Positions 54,510-63,946 of a stretch of DNA of 64,000 nucleotides are shown here, piece after piece. Under the pieces are notes generated by a model. It searched no databases and was not told the DNA's origin. It saw only the letters and a list, made by a program, of their open reading frames with translations. The DNA is taken from contig NZ_VFPG01000002.1 in NCBI RefSeq assembly GCF_006716565.1, forward strand, positions 1,375,484 to 1,439,483, in the 5' to 3' direction. The DNA is from Nocardia bhagyanarayanae (GTDB lineage: Bacteria; Actinomycetota; Actinomycetes; Mycobacteriales; Mycobacteriaceae). How positions within the stretch are numbered: the stretch's first letter is position 1; every line of letters begins with the position of its first letter. Position numbers and translations under genes: made by a program.

Positions 54510-55298
54510 ATGGCAGACAAGCGCCCGATCCGTACCGACGTCCCGCATTCGGCGCGAATCTGGAACTACTGGCTCGGCGGCCGTGACTACTACGAGGCCG
54601 ATCGGCTGGCCGGCGAAGCCGGTGTCGCCGGGTATCCCGAGATCAAGACACTGGCGATGCAGTCGAGGCAGTTCCTGATCCGGGTGGTGCGGTATTTGGC
54701 GGCGGAAGCGGGCGTCCGTCAGTTCCTCGACATCGGCACCGGACTGCCGACCATGCAGAACACGCACGAGGTGGCGCAGTCCGCCGCTCCCGACTCCAGG
54801 ATCGTCTACGTCGACAACGACCCGCTCGTCCTCGCGCACGCCAGAGCGCTGCTGGTCAACACCACCGACGAGGGCGTGACCACCTATCTAGAGGCCGATT
54901 TCAACGATCCCGAGATGATTTTGGCCGACGCGCGTCACGTGCTGAACTTCAGCAAGCCGATCGCGGTGATGTACATCGGCGTGCTCGGGCACGCGCGCAG
55001 CTACGACCAGGTGCGGCGCGTGGTGAACACCATGATGGACGGTGTGCCCTCGGGCAGTTACCTCGCGCTCTACGACGGAGCCACCGACGACAAGGCGTAC
55101 GTGCGGATGTGCGAGAACTACGCCAAAACCGGTGGGGCGCCGTACTTCCCGCGCAGCTCTGCCGAGATCACCGGCATCTTCGACGGACTGGACCTGGTCG
55201 AACCCGGCGTCGTGCCGATCAACCACTGGCGCACCGACGACGCCGCCCAGGGCGTTCGCGGCGCCTCGGCGTGGGGCGGTGTCGGCCGCAAGCCGTAA
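54510..55298 (+). CDS. SAM-dependent methyltransferase, DUF574 family
   Basis: This 262-residue protein has the DUF574 (Methyltransf_19) pattern: DVPHSARIWNYWLGGRDYYEADR, FLDIGTGLPTMQNTHEVAQ as motif I, VYVDNDPLVLAHARALL as motif II. These proteins are abundant in actinomycetes and their substrates are mostly unknown. CAGGAG precedes the ATG. Confidence 0.92.
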   Translation: MADKRPIRTDVPHSARIWNYWLGGRDYYEADRLAGEAGVAGYPEIKTLAMQSRQFLIRVVRYLAAEAGVRQFLDIGTGLPTMQNTHEVAQSAAPDSRIVYVDNDPLVLAHARALLVNTTDEGVTTYLEADFNDPEMILADARHVLNFSKPIAVMYIGVLGHARSYDQVRRVVNTMMDGVPSGSYLALYDGATDDKAYVRMCENYAKTGGAPYFPRSSAEITGIFDGLDLVEPGVVPINHWRTDDAAQGVRGASAWGGVGRKP

Positions 55299-55370
55299 CG
55301 TTCGGCATCCACACGAAATCTCCACCGGCTCACCCGGGAATCGGCGTAACTCGTTCGTAGGGTTGCGTAC

Positions 55371-56096
55371 ATGGTGATCGAACAGCTGGAAACGGACGAA
55401 TTCGTCCGATGGGTGGGGGAATTCGAGGCCAAGGCGCGCGCCCGAGCGGCGGCGGGCGACCCGGATTGGAGTCGTGGCGCCCGCCTGCATCCAGCCATCG
55501 CGCGCAGTGTTCAGCGATTCCAGGTCGGCGAGAGCGGAGACGGCGCGGATCTCATCGCGAAAGCCGAACGCGCCGGTGATCCGGTGTACACGGCGGCGGT
55601 CCGCTTGTTCGTCGACGAGGAACGCAACCACGCCCGACTACTCGCCCACCTGCTGCGGGCGGCGGGTCGACCGACGATCGAGCACCACTGGACCGACGCC
55701 GTGTTCGTGCGGCTGCGCCGAGCGCTGGGGCTGCGCCTCGAACTGATGGTGCTGATGGTCGCCGAAGTCGTCGCGCTCCAGTACTACCGGGCGCTGCGCG
55801 ACGGCTCCGACGATCCACTCACCACCCGCGTCGCCACGCTCATCCTCGACGACGAACGTCGGCACGTGCCCTTCCACACCCAGCGGCTCCGCGCGGCGTT
55901 CGCGGACGCGTGGCTGCCGACCCGCGTCGCCGTTCGCGCCTTCTGGTGGACCGTGCTGGTCGGAGCGACCCTCGTCGTCGCCCACGACCACGGTCCGGCT
56001 CTGCGCGAACTCGGTTGCGCCCGACGTGAATTCGTCCGCGAAACACTGGCTCTCTTCGCGACCATCGTGCCGACGGTCGTTCGCGGCCGACGATGA
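55371..56096 (+). CDS. Ferritin-like di-iron protein
   Basis: This 241-residue helical protein has two ExxH-type iron ligand motifs in a four-helix arrangement: DEERNHARLLAHLL and DDERRHVPFHTQRL, with further acidic residues in LELMVLMVAEVVALQYYRAL. That suggests a ferritin-like oxidase or hydroxylase fold. A hydrophobic stretch near residue 190 (AFWWTVLVGATLVVAH) may be membrane-associated. The function is not known. Confidence 0.8.
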   Translation: MVIEQLETDEFVRWVGEFEAKARARAAAGDPDWSRGARLHPAIARSVQRFQVGESGDGADLIAKAERAGDPVYTAAVRLFVDEERNHARLLAHLLRAAGRPTIEHHWTDAVFVRLRRALGLRLELMVLMVAEVVALQYYRALRDGSDDPLTTRVATLILDDERRHVPFHTQRLRAAFADAWLPTRVAVRAFWWTVLVGATLVVAHDHGPALRELGCARREFVRETLALFATIVPTVVRGRR

Positions 56097-56102
56097 TGCG
56101 AA

Positions 56103-56885
56103 TCATTCGGTGCGGCCGCCGATCCGACGGGTCAGGGTGTCGGCGGTGGCGCGGACGCGGGCGGCCAGTACGGTCCAATCGGCGTCGCAGGGGTGCCGGC
56201 CGCAGTGGTGCCGGAGGGTGACGCTGATGGCGGCGATGGGGTGGTGGTCGTGGTCGAAGACGGGGTAGGCGACGGAGGCGAAGCCGGGGGTGACGTGGCC
56301 GTCTTCACAGGCCCAGCCGCGTCGGCGTTCCTCGGCGAGGACGCGGCGCAACGCGGCGAGACCGGCGGGACCGCGGTCGGTGCGGGTCACGAAGGACTCG
56401 GCGGTGGGGAAGAGGGCGCGCACGTGCGCGGCGGGCAGGTGCGCGAGGATGGCGCGACCCGAGGCGGTCAGGTGCGCGGGCAGCCGGACGCCGACGTCGG
56501 TGACCAGGGTCTCCGGCCGCGCCGGGCGCTCTTTGACCAGGTACAGCAGTTCGTTGCCGTGCAGTACGCCGAGATGCGCGTTGTGCCCCACCTGCTCGAC
56601 GAGTTCGCGCAGCAGGGGCCCGGCCAAGCGCTCCAGCGGATCGTGCCGGAGATAGGCGGCGCCGAGTTCGAACGCGGCGATGCCGAGACCGTAGCGGCGC
56701 TCGTCGGGCAGGTGCGTGACGAAGCGGGCCTGGGTCAGCTCGGCGAGCAGGTGATAGGTGGACGAGCGCGGCAACCCGAGCTCGCGCGCGATGGCGGCCG
56801 CCGACACCGGACCGGGTCTGCCCGCGAGTAGCCGAAGCACCGCAAGCCCGCGGCGCAGCGCGGGGATGTCGCTGCTCTCTCCCAC
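56103..56885 (-). CDS. IclR-family regulator of histidine utilisation
   Basis: This 260-residue regulator has the IclR HTH (ALRRGLAVLRLLAGRPGPVSAAAIARELGLPRSSTYHLLAEL) and effector domain (ASGRAILAHLPAAHVRALF, ...VTPGFASVAYPVFDHDHHPIAAISVTL). GAGGAGG precedes GTG 56885. It is divergent from hutH-hutU, its likely target. Confidence 0.88.
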   Translation of the reverse strand: MGESSDIPALRRGLAVLRLLAGRPGPVSAAAIARELGLPRSSTYHLLAELTQARFVTHLPDERRYGLGIAAFELGAAYLRHDPLERLAGPLLRELVEQVGHNAHLGVLHGNELLYLVKERPARPETLVTDVGVRLPAHLTASGRAILAHLPAAHVRALFPTAESFVTRTDRGPAGLAALRRVLAEERRRGWACEDGHVTPGFASVAYPVFDHDHHPIAAISVTLRHHCGRHPCDADWTVLAARVRATADTLTRRIGGRTE

Positions 56886-56901
56886 GGTGCCTCCTCGGTT
56901 T

Positions 56902-56917
56902 GTCTGGGATCTCAGAC
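56902..56917. promoter_or_regulatory. 16-bp imperfect palindrome, candidate IclR operator
   Basis: GTCTGGGA/TCTCAGAC matches at 7 of 8 positions between the divergent IclR-family gene and hutH. Confidence 0.5.
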
Positions 56918-56972
56918 CGAATCCGGCGTGGCCTCATTCTCCACCGGCCGTCGCGGTTGTGGAATGGAAGTC

Positions 56973-58544
56973 ATGCCGGATATCGCGCAACAGCCGAACG
57001 TCGAGATCGACGGGCCGCTGACCAGGGCGCAGGTCGTCGCGGTCGCGCGTGGCGGCGCTCGGGTGAGCCTGAGCGCGGCCGCCGAGCGGCGGCTGATCGC
57101 CGCCCGTCAGCACGTCGACGCCTTGGCGGAGGCATCGACCGCGACCTACGGCGTGTCCACCGGATTCGGTGCGCTCGCGATTCGCCACATCCCGCCGTCG
57201 CGCCGCGCCGCGTTGCAGCGGTCGCTGATCCGCTCCCACGCGGCGGGCGCGGGCGACGCGGTCGAACGGGAGGTGGTGCGCGCGCAGATGGTGTTGCGGC
57301 TGCGGACCCTCGCCTCGGGCTACACCGGGGCCCATCCGGAGACCGCGCACGCGCTGACCGCCCTGCTCAACGCGGGCATCACGCCCGTGGTGCACGAGTT
57401 CGGCTCGCTCGGCTGCTCCGGCGATCTCGCGCCGCTGGCCGCTGTCGCGCTCGCGCTCATGGGCGAAGGCACCGTGACCGACGCAGGCGGAAACGTGGTC
57501 GACGCGGAAAAGGCGTTGCACGACAACGGGATAACGCCCGTCATCCTGGCGGAGAAGGAAGGGCTCGCCCTCACCAACGGCACCGACGGCATGCTCGGCA
57601 TGCTGGTGCTCGCGCTCACCGACCTGCACCGGCTGCTCGACGTCGCCGATATCACCGCCGCCATGAGCGTGGAGGCGCTGCTCGGCACCGATCGCGTCTT
57701 CGCGGGCGACCTGCAAGCCCTGCGCCCTCATCCGGGTCAGGCGTACGCGGCGGCCCGCATGCGAGCCGCGCTCGCCGGTTCCGAGATCGTGGCCAGTCAC
57801 CGCGAATGCCATCGGGTGCAGGACGCCTATTCGCTGCGCTGTGCGCCGCAGGTGCACGGCGCGGCCCGCGACACCGTCGCGCACGCGGAGACGGTGGCCG
57901 ACCGTGAGCTCGCCGCCACCATCGACAATCCCGTCGTACTGGCCGACGGCCGCCTGGAATCCAACGGCAATTTCCACGGCGCGCCCCTGGCCTACGTGCT
58001 CGACTTCCTGGCCATTCCGATCGCCGACGTCGCGAGCATGGCCGAACGCCGGACCGATCGCATGCTGGATGTCGCTCGCTCCCACGGACTTCCGGCGTTC
58101 CTCGCCGCGGATCCCGGCATCGACTCCGGGCACATGATCGCCCAGTACACCCAGGCGGCCGTGGTCGCCGAACTGAAGCGGATCGCGGTCCCCGCCTCGG
58201 TGGATTCCATTCCGAGCAGCGCCATGCAGGAGGACCACGTGTCGATGGGCTGGTCGGCCGCGCGCAAATTGCGCACCGCGGTGAACGGGCTGACCACCGT
58301 CCTCGCCGTCGAGTACCTAACCGCGGCCCGCGCCCTCGATCTGCGCGCCCCGCTGCGTCCTGCGCCCGCCACCGCCGCCGCGGTCGCGCTGTTGCGCACC
58401 AAGGTCGAGGGGCCGGGCCCGGACCGGCATATGGCCCCCGAGATCGCGGCCGCCGCGGACCTGATCCGCGACGGTGCGCTGCTGCGGGCGGTCGCCCCGC
58501 AGGTGGCCGAGGACCCGGCGTCCGGCGAGCGGAGACAGCGATGA
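56973..58544 (+). CDS. hutH: Histidine ammonia-lyase
   Basis: This 523-residue enzyme removes ammonia from histidine to form urocanate. It has the aromatic-lyase core, with the tyrosine loop TYGVSTGFG and the MIO tripeptide as C148-S-G in [13 protein letters not shown], where most family members have Ala-Ser-Gly. Cys at this position is allowed in the family pattern. [15 protein letters not shown] and [16 protein letters not shown] are also typical. The ATG at 56973 or 56964 may start it. It overlaps hutU (ATGA). Confidence 0.94.
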   Translation: MPDIAQQPNVEIDGPLTRAQVVAVARGGARVSLSAAAERRLIAARQHVDALAEASTATYGVSTGFGALAIRHIPPSRRAALQRSLIRSHAAGAGDAVEREVVRAQMVLRLRTLASGYTGAHPETAHALTALLNAGITPVVHEFGSLGCSGDLAPLAAVALALMGEGTVTDAGGNVVDAEKALHDNGITPVILAEKEGLALTNGTDGMLGMLVLALTDLHRLLDVADITAAMSVEALLGTDRVFAGDLQALRPHPGQAYAAARMRAALAGSEIVASHRECHRVQDAYSLRCAPQVHGAARDTVAHAETVADRELAATIDNPVVLADGRLESNGNFHGAPLAYVLDFLAIPIADVASMAERRTDRMLDVARSHGLPAFLAADPGIDSGHMIAQYTQAAVVAELKRIAVPASVDSIPSSAMQEDHVSMGWSAARKLRTAVNGLTTVLAVEYLTAARALDLRAPLRPAPATAAAVALLRTKVEGPGPDRHMAPEIAAAADLIRDGALLRAVAPQVAEDPASGERRQR

Positions 58545-60205
58545 CAACCGAGCACCCGACCGTGCGCGCGGCGCGCGGCACCCGCCTGACGGCCCGCATG
58601 TGGCAGACCGAGGCCGCGCTGCGGATGCTGCACAACAACCTGGACCCCGAGGTCGCCGAGCGCCCCCAGGACCTGGTCGTCTACGGCGGCACCGGGAAAG
58701 CGGCCAGGGACTGGGCCAGTTTCGACGCCATCACCCGCACCCTGACCACCCTCGCGCCCGACGAGACACTGCTGGTCCAGTCGGGCAAGCCGGTCGGTGT
58801 GCTGCGCACCCACGAGTGGGCGCCCCGGGTGCTGATCGCCAACTCGAACCTGGTCGGGGAGTGGGCGACGTGGCCGGAATTCCGCAGGCTCGAGGCGCTG
58901 GGGCTGACCATGTACGGGCAGATGACGGCCGGTTCCTGGATCTACATCGGTACCCAGGGCATCTTGCAGGGCACCTACGAAACCTTCGCCGCCATCGCCG
59001 ACAAGCGGTTCGGCGGCACTCTCGCGGGCACCCTGACACTCAGCGCGGGTCTCGGCGGCATGGGCGGCGCGCAACCGCTGGCGGTCACCATGAACGGTGG
59101 GGCGGCGTTGATCGTCGAATGCGATCCGGCGCGGGCCCGGCGGCGGCTGAAAGACCGCTACCTGGACGAGATCGCCGACGATGTCGACGACGCCATCCGC
59201 CGCGTGACGGCCGCGCGGTCGCAGCGGAAAGCGTTGTCGGTCGGGCTGATCGGCAATGCGGCCGAGGTGCTGCCGCGACTGGCCGCCGCGGATCTGCCCG
59301 CGGACATCGTCACCGACCAGACCTCGGCGCACGATCCGCTGTCCTACCTGCCCCGCGATGTCGAGCTGGCCGACTGGCCCGGGTACGCGGCCCGCAAGCC
59401 GGACGAATTCACCGAGCGCGCAAGAGAATCCATGGCCGAACACGTCGACGCCATGGTGCGCTTCCTGGACCGCGGCGCGGAGGTCTTCGACTACGGCAAC
59501 TCGCTGCGCGGCGAGGCGCTGCTCGGTGGCTGCGCGAGGGCCTTCGACTACCCGGGTTTCGTGCCCGCCTACATTCGGCCGCTGTTCTGCGCGGGCAAGG
59601 GCCCGTTTCGTTGGGCCGCGCTCTCCGGCGGTCCCGCCGACATCGCCGCCACCGATCGCGCCATCCTGGACCTGTTCCCGCACAACGAATCCCTGCGCCG
59701 ATGGATCGCCCTGGCCGGAGAACGCGTCGCGTTCCAGGGGCTGCCCGCGCGGATCTGCTGGCTCGGTTACGGCGAGCGACACCGGGCGGGTGTGCGGTTC
59801 AACGAGATGGTGGCCGCCGGTGAGTTGAGCGCGCCGATCGTGATCGGTCGCGACCATCTCGATGCGGGCAGCGTCGCCTCGCCCTATCGCGAAACCGAGG
59901 CGATGTCCGACGGTTCCGACGCCATCGCCGACTGGCCGCTGTTGAACGCGTTGGTGAACACCGCGTCCGGCGCCAGCTGGGTGTCCATCCATCACGGCGG
60001 CGGAGTCGGCATCGGTCGGTCGATCCACGCCGGGCAGGTGTGCGTCGCGGACGGCACCGAACTGGCCGGGCAGAAGCTCGAGCGGGTGCTCACCAACGAT
60101 CCGGCGACGGGTGTGCTGCGGCACGTGGACGCCGGGTACGAGCGTGCGCGGACCGTGGCGGACACCGAGGGGCTGCGAATTCCACTGCCAGGCAACGACC
60201 GCTGA
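58541..60205 (+). CDS. hutU: Urocanate hydratase
   Basis: This 554-residue NAD-dependent enzyme converts urocanate to imidazolone propionate. Signatures include [71 protein letters not shown] and the C-terminal [26 protein letters not shown]. Length is normal. hutI and a hutF/hutG route are not in this window. Confidence 0.96.
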   Translation: MTTEHPTVRAARGTRLTARMWQTEAALRMLHNNLDPEVAERPQDLVVYGGTGKAARDWASFDAITRTLTTLAPDETLLVQSGKPVGVLRTHEWAPRVLIANSNLVGEWATWPEFRRLEALGLTMYGQMTAGSWIYIGTQGILQGTYETFAAIADKRFGGTLAGTLTLSAGLGGMGGAQPLAVTMNGGAALIVECDPARARRRLKDRYLDEIADDVDDAIRRVTAARSQRKALSVGLIGNAAEVLPRLAAADLPADIVTDQTSAHDPLSYLPRDVELADWPGYAARKPDEFTERARESMAEHVDAMVRFLDRGAEVFDYGNSLRGEALLGGCARAFDYPGFVPAYIRPLFCAGKGPFRWAALSGGPADIAATDRAILDLFPHNESLRRWIALAGERVAFQGLPARICWLGYGERHRAGVRFNEMVAAGELSAPIVIGRDHLDAGSVASPYRETEAMSDGSDAIADWPLLNALVNTASGASWVSIHHGGGVGIGRSIHAGQVCVADGTELAGQKLERVLTNDPATGVLRHVDAGYERARTVADTEGLRIPLPGNDR

Positions 60206-60207
60206 GC

Positions 60208-61320
60208 TCAGCGAGCGGGGAATCGGAGGATGCGATCGTCGCCCTGGCGCACGTCGCCGCGGCCGTCGGTGTTCGAGGTGGTCAGCCACAGCGCTCCGTC
60301 CGCGGCGACCTCGACGGTGCGCAGGCGGCCGTAGCGCTCCTCGAACATCGCGCGCGGCTCGCCGACCGATCCGTTCACCAACGGTACGGTCCACAGCCTT
60401 TCGCCGCGCAGCGCGGCGGCGTACAGGGTGTCGCCCGCGATCGCGATACCGGACGGGGACGCCTCCGACGTCGTCCAGGTGACGACGGGGTCGACGTAGC
60501 CGCGTCCCGCGCCGCCACCGCCCTCCACCGCGGGCCAGCCGTAGTTGCGGTTCGGTTCGACGAGATTGATCTCGTCCAAACGATTCTGGCCGAACTCGGC
60601 GGCGAACAACCGTCCCGCGCGATCCCAGGCGAGGCCCTGGACGTTGCGGTGACCGAGGCTGTAGACCGGCGAGTCCGGGGTCGGATTGCCGGGCGCCGGT
60701 TCGCCTTCGGGCGTGAGACGCAGGATCTTGCCGTTCGGCGAGGCCGGATCCTGCGACAGCGCGCTGCGCCCCGCGTCGCCGGTGCCGACATACAGCATGC
60801 CGTCGGGACCGAACGCGATCCGTCCACCATTGTGGTTGCCCGCCTTCGCGATTCCCTCGAAGACTACCTCCGGCGCGCCGTCGAGCCGGAAACGCACGAT
60901 CCGGTTGTCCGCGTCCGCGGTGAAATAGGCGTAGACATAGCCGTTCTCGGCATACTGCGGCGACACCGCGAGGCCGAGCAGGCCACCCTCCCCGCGAGCG
61001 ACAACGCCGGGCACCTCGTACACCTCTTCCGGCGCCCGGCCGGGGACCACCCGCATGATCTTCGCGGTATCGCGCTCGGCGACCAGAGCGGCGCCGTCGG
61101 GCAGAAACGCCAGCCCCCACGGGACGTCGATCCCTTGCGCCACTTCCTCGGGGGTGGCGAGATCGGGCACCCCCGACGGACTGCTCGCGACGGTGGTCGT
61201 CACGACCGGCGAAGACTCCCGGTCCGTTTCGGAACGCTCCTCGCCGCACCCGCTCACCGCCGCCAGGACGAGCAGGACGGCGCAGACCGCCGCTAGCCGA
61301 TTCGTTCGCACAGGTCCCAT
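60208..61320 (-). CDS. PQQ-dependent sugar dehydrogenase-like lipoprotein
   Basis: This 370-residue protein has a lipoprotein signal (VRTNRLAAVCAVLLVLAAVSGC, lipobox VSGC) and a six-bladed beta-propeller of the soluble glucose/sorbosone dehydrogenase family. Visible motifs: GIDVPWGLAFLPDGAALVAERD, GEGGLLGLAVSP, AGNHNGGRIAFGPDGMLYVGTGDAG, SLGHRNVQGLAWD and AEFGQNRLDEINLVEPNRNYGWP. It should act on the outer face of the membrane. Confidence 0.9.
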   Translation of the reverse strand: MGPVRTNRLAAVCAVLLVLAAVSGCGEERSETDRESSPVVTTTVASSPSGVPDLATPEEVAQGIDVPWGLAFLPDGAALVAERDTAKIMRVVPGRAPEEVYEVPGVVARGEGGLLGLAVSPQYAENGYVYAYFTADADNRIVRFRLDGAPEVVFEGIAKAGNHNGGRIAFGPDGMLYVGTGDAGRSALSQDPASPNGKILRLTPEGEPAPGNPTPDSPVYSLGHRNVQGLAWDRAGRLFAAEFGQNRLDEINLVEPNRNYGWPAVEGGGGAGRGYVDPVVTWTTSEASPSGIAIAGDTLYAAALRGERLWTVPLVNGSVGEPRAMFEERYGRLRTVEVAADGALWLTTSNTDGRGDVRQGDDRILRFPAR

Positions 61321-61395
61321 CACTCGTTGCTCCCTGTCCGCCCGGCTGACATGATCATCGACCATGACCCACCGAATCGAGTCCATTCTCCGCTG

Positions 61396-62262
61396 ATGCG
61401 CGTCGCCCCCGAGCCAGGATCGCTCGGAACCCGAACCGCTCTTTTCGATCATGCCCTTCGCTGGCACCGCGAGAAACCCAACGCCCCGCTCCCGCGCGAC
61501 GGACATCCCTATCCAGACGAACCCGCCCACCGCGGCCGCGGCCGCCCCGGATCATCCGAGGACTGGCGAGTTGTCGGCCTGGAGGTCGCGGCGATTCTCG
61601 ACCGATACTTCACCCAATTCGATCCAGATCCGCACGACCTGACCGCAGCTTTGCACGAGGTGCACATCCCGCTCTATCGCAACGAACACATCGCGGCCGC
61701 GGCCCGGCGAGCCGACCCCGAGGTGGTTCGGCGCACCGGCCGTCATCTCGTGCGACGCGGGACGGATCGGTGCGCGGTCCTCGTCGGCTTGGCGTTGCTC
61801 GGCACCGTCCCGGCTACTTCGCCGGAGCTGTCGCCACGGCGGCGCACTTACACGAGGCCATCACCGCCCCGACCCGGATCTGCAACTGATCGACCACACC
61901 GGTCGGCTGCTGTCCACCATGGTCGGCTGCGCGGGTATGGGCACCACCCTCGACTGCTTTCCACCGGCGAGCACCGTTCTCGCCGCCCACGCCGAACACG
62001 CCGCCCGCCTCACCCCCACCCCCGCCAGAATCGCCGACCTCGCGGCCTTGGGGGCTATGTGGCGCAGGCCGATGAGCAGAGCTGGCCAGCCGACCGCCGG
62101 TCGCGCACCCTGCACAACTATTTGAACCTGCTCAACCGCCCGGACTGGGTGACGGTAGCCCGAGATGCCCATATGAGCCACGACCCCGCCATGACCTGGT
62201 TGGGCAAAACGATCGGCCCACGCCTCGGCCTCTCCGCCTTCGACCACCCACCCGACGGCTGA
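61396..62262 (+). pseudogene. Frameshifted hypothetical gene
   Basis: One protein can be read across three frames. Frame 1 gives LEVAAILDRYFTQFDPDPHD ... GTDRCAVLVGLALLGTV up to about 61815; frame 2 gives GYFAGAVATAAHLHEA; frame 3 gives HHRPDPDLQLIDHTGRLL and VGCAGMGTTLDCFPP up to about 62053; frame 1 returns with YVAQADEQSWPADRRSRTLHNYL to the stop. Each junction needs one extra base (the last in a run of G). Either the gene is decayed or the assembly has indel errors. The repeated helical pattern hints at a HEAT-like protein; no function is known. Confidence 0.7.
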
Positions 62263-62278
62263 CGATCCACAGCGCAGC

Positions 62279-63121
62279 CTAGAGCCGAGCCTGTCGCCTT
62301 TCCAGCGCGCCGCAGATCAGCCGTCGCGCCCCTTCGCCCGTCACCGACAGTGTGGCCAGCTCCGCGAACATCCGGCCGTAGATCGCGATCTCGCGCGGCT
62401 GCGTGATCGTCAACTCCGCCGTAATCGCCTCCGCCAACACCATTCGCTCATCGAACATGACGAAATTCGTCAACTGCATGGGCAATTCAGCGTTTGCCGG
62501 GATGATGCCGAGCAGTACGCGAGGCAAGCCGATGACCGCCAGAAGCCGGTCCAACTGGCCGACCATCACCGAATCACCGCCGACCGTGGTGGACAAGGCT
62601 TGCTCGGCAACGAGGATGTGGAACCGGCGGTCTCCCTTGTACAGAAGTCGCTGTCGTTCCAAACGTTTGGATACGCCCGCGTCGAGATCATCCGGGACAC
62701 GGAAGAAGTCGATGTATTTGCTCAATACCGCCTCGGCGTACTCCGCGGTTTGCAAGATGCCGGGGACGATGTGCGGCTGGAAGATCCGCATCATTCGAGA
62801 CGCCTCCGCCATCCTCACCGCCGCGTGCTGTCGCCGCTTGGTTCCGGTGCTGAGAATCTTGCGCCACTCGAGATAGGCGACGTCGATGTCGTGCAGGGTG
62901 GCCAGCAGATCAGGGAGTTGATCAGCGGCGTCGCAGTACCGGCAGTAGGCACGGATGTCCTCGTCGGACGGGCTGATCCGGCCGAACTCGATCTTGGACA
63001 CCTTGGACTCGTGCCACCCGGACAGGTGCGCGAGCCGCCGGTTGGTGAGCCCCGCTGTGCGGCGAAGCTCCCGAAGCCGTGCTCCGAGAGCCTCCCGCGC
63101 GTCGTGCATGCCGTTCGTCAC
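62279..63121 (-). CDS. HTH regulator with DUF5753 domain (Scr1-type antitoxin-like)
   Basis: This 280-residue protein has an XRE-like HTH (LGARLRELRRTAGLTNRRLAHLSGWHESKVSKIEFGRISPSDEDIRAYC) and a C-terminal DUF5753 domain (YEWR-like LEWRKIL, FQPHIVPGILQTAEYAEAVL, FHILVAEQALSTTVGG). Such proteins are annotated as Scr1-family TA system antitoxin-like regulators. GTG 63121 overlaps the DUF6879 stop by 4 bases; an ATG at 63109 is an alternative start. Confidence 0.9.
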   Translation of the reverse strand: MTNGMHDAREALGARLRELRRTAGLTNRRLAHLSGWHESKVSKIEFGRISPSDEDIRAYCRYCDAADQLPDLLATLHDIDVAYLEWRKILSTGTKRRQHAAVRMAEASRMMRIFQPHIVPGILQTAEYAEAVLSKYIDFFRVPDDLDAGVSKRLERQRLLYKGDRRFHILVAEQALSTTVGGDSVMVGQLDRLLAVIGLPRVLLGIIPANAELPMQLTNFVMFDERMVLAEAITAELTITQPREIAIYGRMFAELATLSVTGEGARRLICGALERRQARL

Positions 63122-63636
63122 TGGTTGGAGTACTCCGGAAACGGGATCGCCTGCGCCCACAGTCGCCTACGCACGCTTTGGTAATACTCGACGATCCGCG
63201 GATCGGTGGTGATGCCGAGACCGGCGGGTGCTCCTGCCTCGTCCGTCAGGTTGTAGACAACGCGTTCGCCATCCATCAGCCACCAATCATCCGGGGGTAC
63301 TTCTCCGGCGAGGTGGCGGGGGAGGTATCGAATGTCTTCCCCCGCATCGACATTGTGGACAGTCACCGACAACAGCCAACGCTGGTATTCCGAGTGCGGG
63401 ACGGTGACGACACGGACTCGGCTCACCGAGACGCCGCGGCCGGTGGTTTCCCGCATGAGGTCCTGCCACGGGGTATGCGGATCCACCGGCGGCTCCCCGT
63501 CGAGAAACCGGCGCAACCTCTCGGACTCGTCCGGCACGGCGTACGAGTCCCGGACCTCCAGGTGGAACGCGTCCCGCTCGACCTCGCGGAACAGCTTCTG
63601 CCACAGCTCCGGTTCATTGGTGGGCCGCAGTCGCAC
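63118..63636 (-). CDS. DUF6879 protein
   Basis: This 172-residue protein matches DUF6879: LFREVERDAFHLEVRDSYAVPDESERLRRFLDG, VSRVRVVTVPHSEYQRWLLSVTVHNVDAGEDIRYLPR, and the WLMDGERVV segment. The family is typically encoded next to an HTH-DUF5753 protein and is suspected to be its effector partner. GTG 63636 overlaps the 110-residue protein gene by 23 bases. Confidence 0.88.
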   Translation of the reverse strand: MRLRPTNEPELWQKLFREVERDAFHLEVRDSYAVPDESERLRRFLDGEPPVDPHTPWQDLMRETTGRGVSVSRVRVVTVPHSEYQRWLLSVTVHNVDAGEDIRYLPRHLAGEVPPDDWWLMDGERVVYNLTDEAGAPAGLGITTDPRIVEYYQSVRRRLWAQAIPFPEYSNQ

Positions 63637-63946
63637 CGTAGAACGTCCTTCCCAGCTTCGGCACCTCGATGGCCGTCTCGTCGCCGGCCAGGTCGAGTTG
63701 GGCCAGCGTCTCGGTCTCTGTGATGGGCCTGCCGGAGAGGATGAACGTACCCCGTCCGGTATCGGTCATGGTCGCACCGATGAACGTGTCCGGCTGCGCG
63801 AAACCGGTCAACAAGTGCGGGATTTCGACGGTACCGTCCCGGTTCGTCTGCCATCCCTGGACGAGGTACGACTCCCGGTCGGTCGCGAACAAGGCCGGAC
63901 AACCCCCGCTGTCCGATCCGCCTTTGCCGAGGAACTGTAGGCGCAT
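63614..63946 (-). CDS. Small protein of the DUF6879/DUF5753 module
   Basis: This 110-residue protein (MRLQFLGKGGSDSGGCPALFATDRESYLVQGWQTNR at its start, TEIPHLLT-like and GTFILSGRPITETETLAQLDL later) is of a small actinobacterial family often found ahead of DUF6879 genes. I know no function. Upstream of 63946 the window shows no further gene; transcription probably starts in the last 50 bases. Confidence 0.8.
   Translation of the reverse strand: MRLQFLGKGGSDSGGCPALFATDRESYLVQGWQTNRDGTVEIPHLLTGFAQPDTFIGATMTDTGRGTFILSGRPITETETLAQLDLAGDETAIEVPKLGRTFYGATAAHQ

Noticed and set aside
57992..61249. A 1085-codon open frame on the minus strand across hutU
   Set aside because: It is antisense to hutU and part of hutH, with no recognisable domain; long antisense frames are expected at this GC content.
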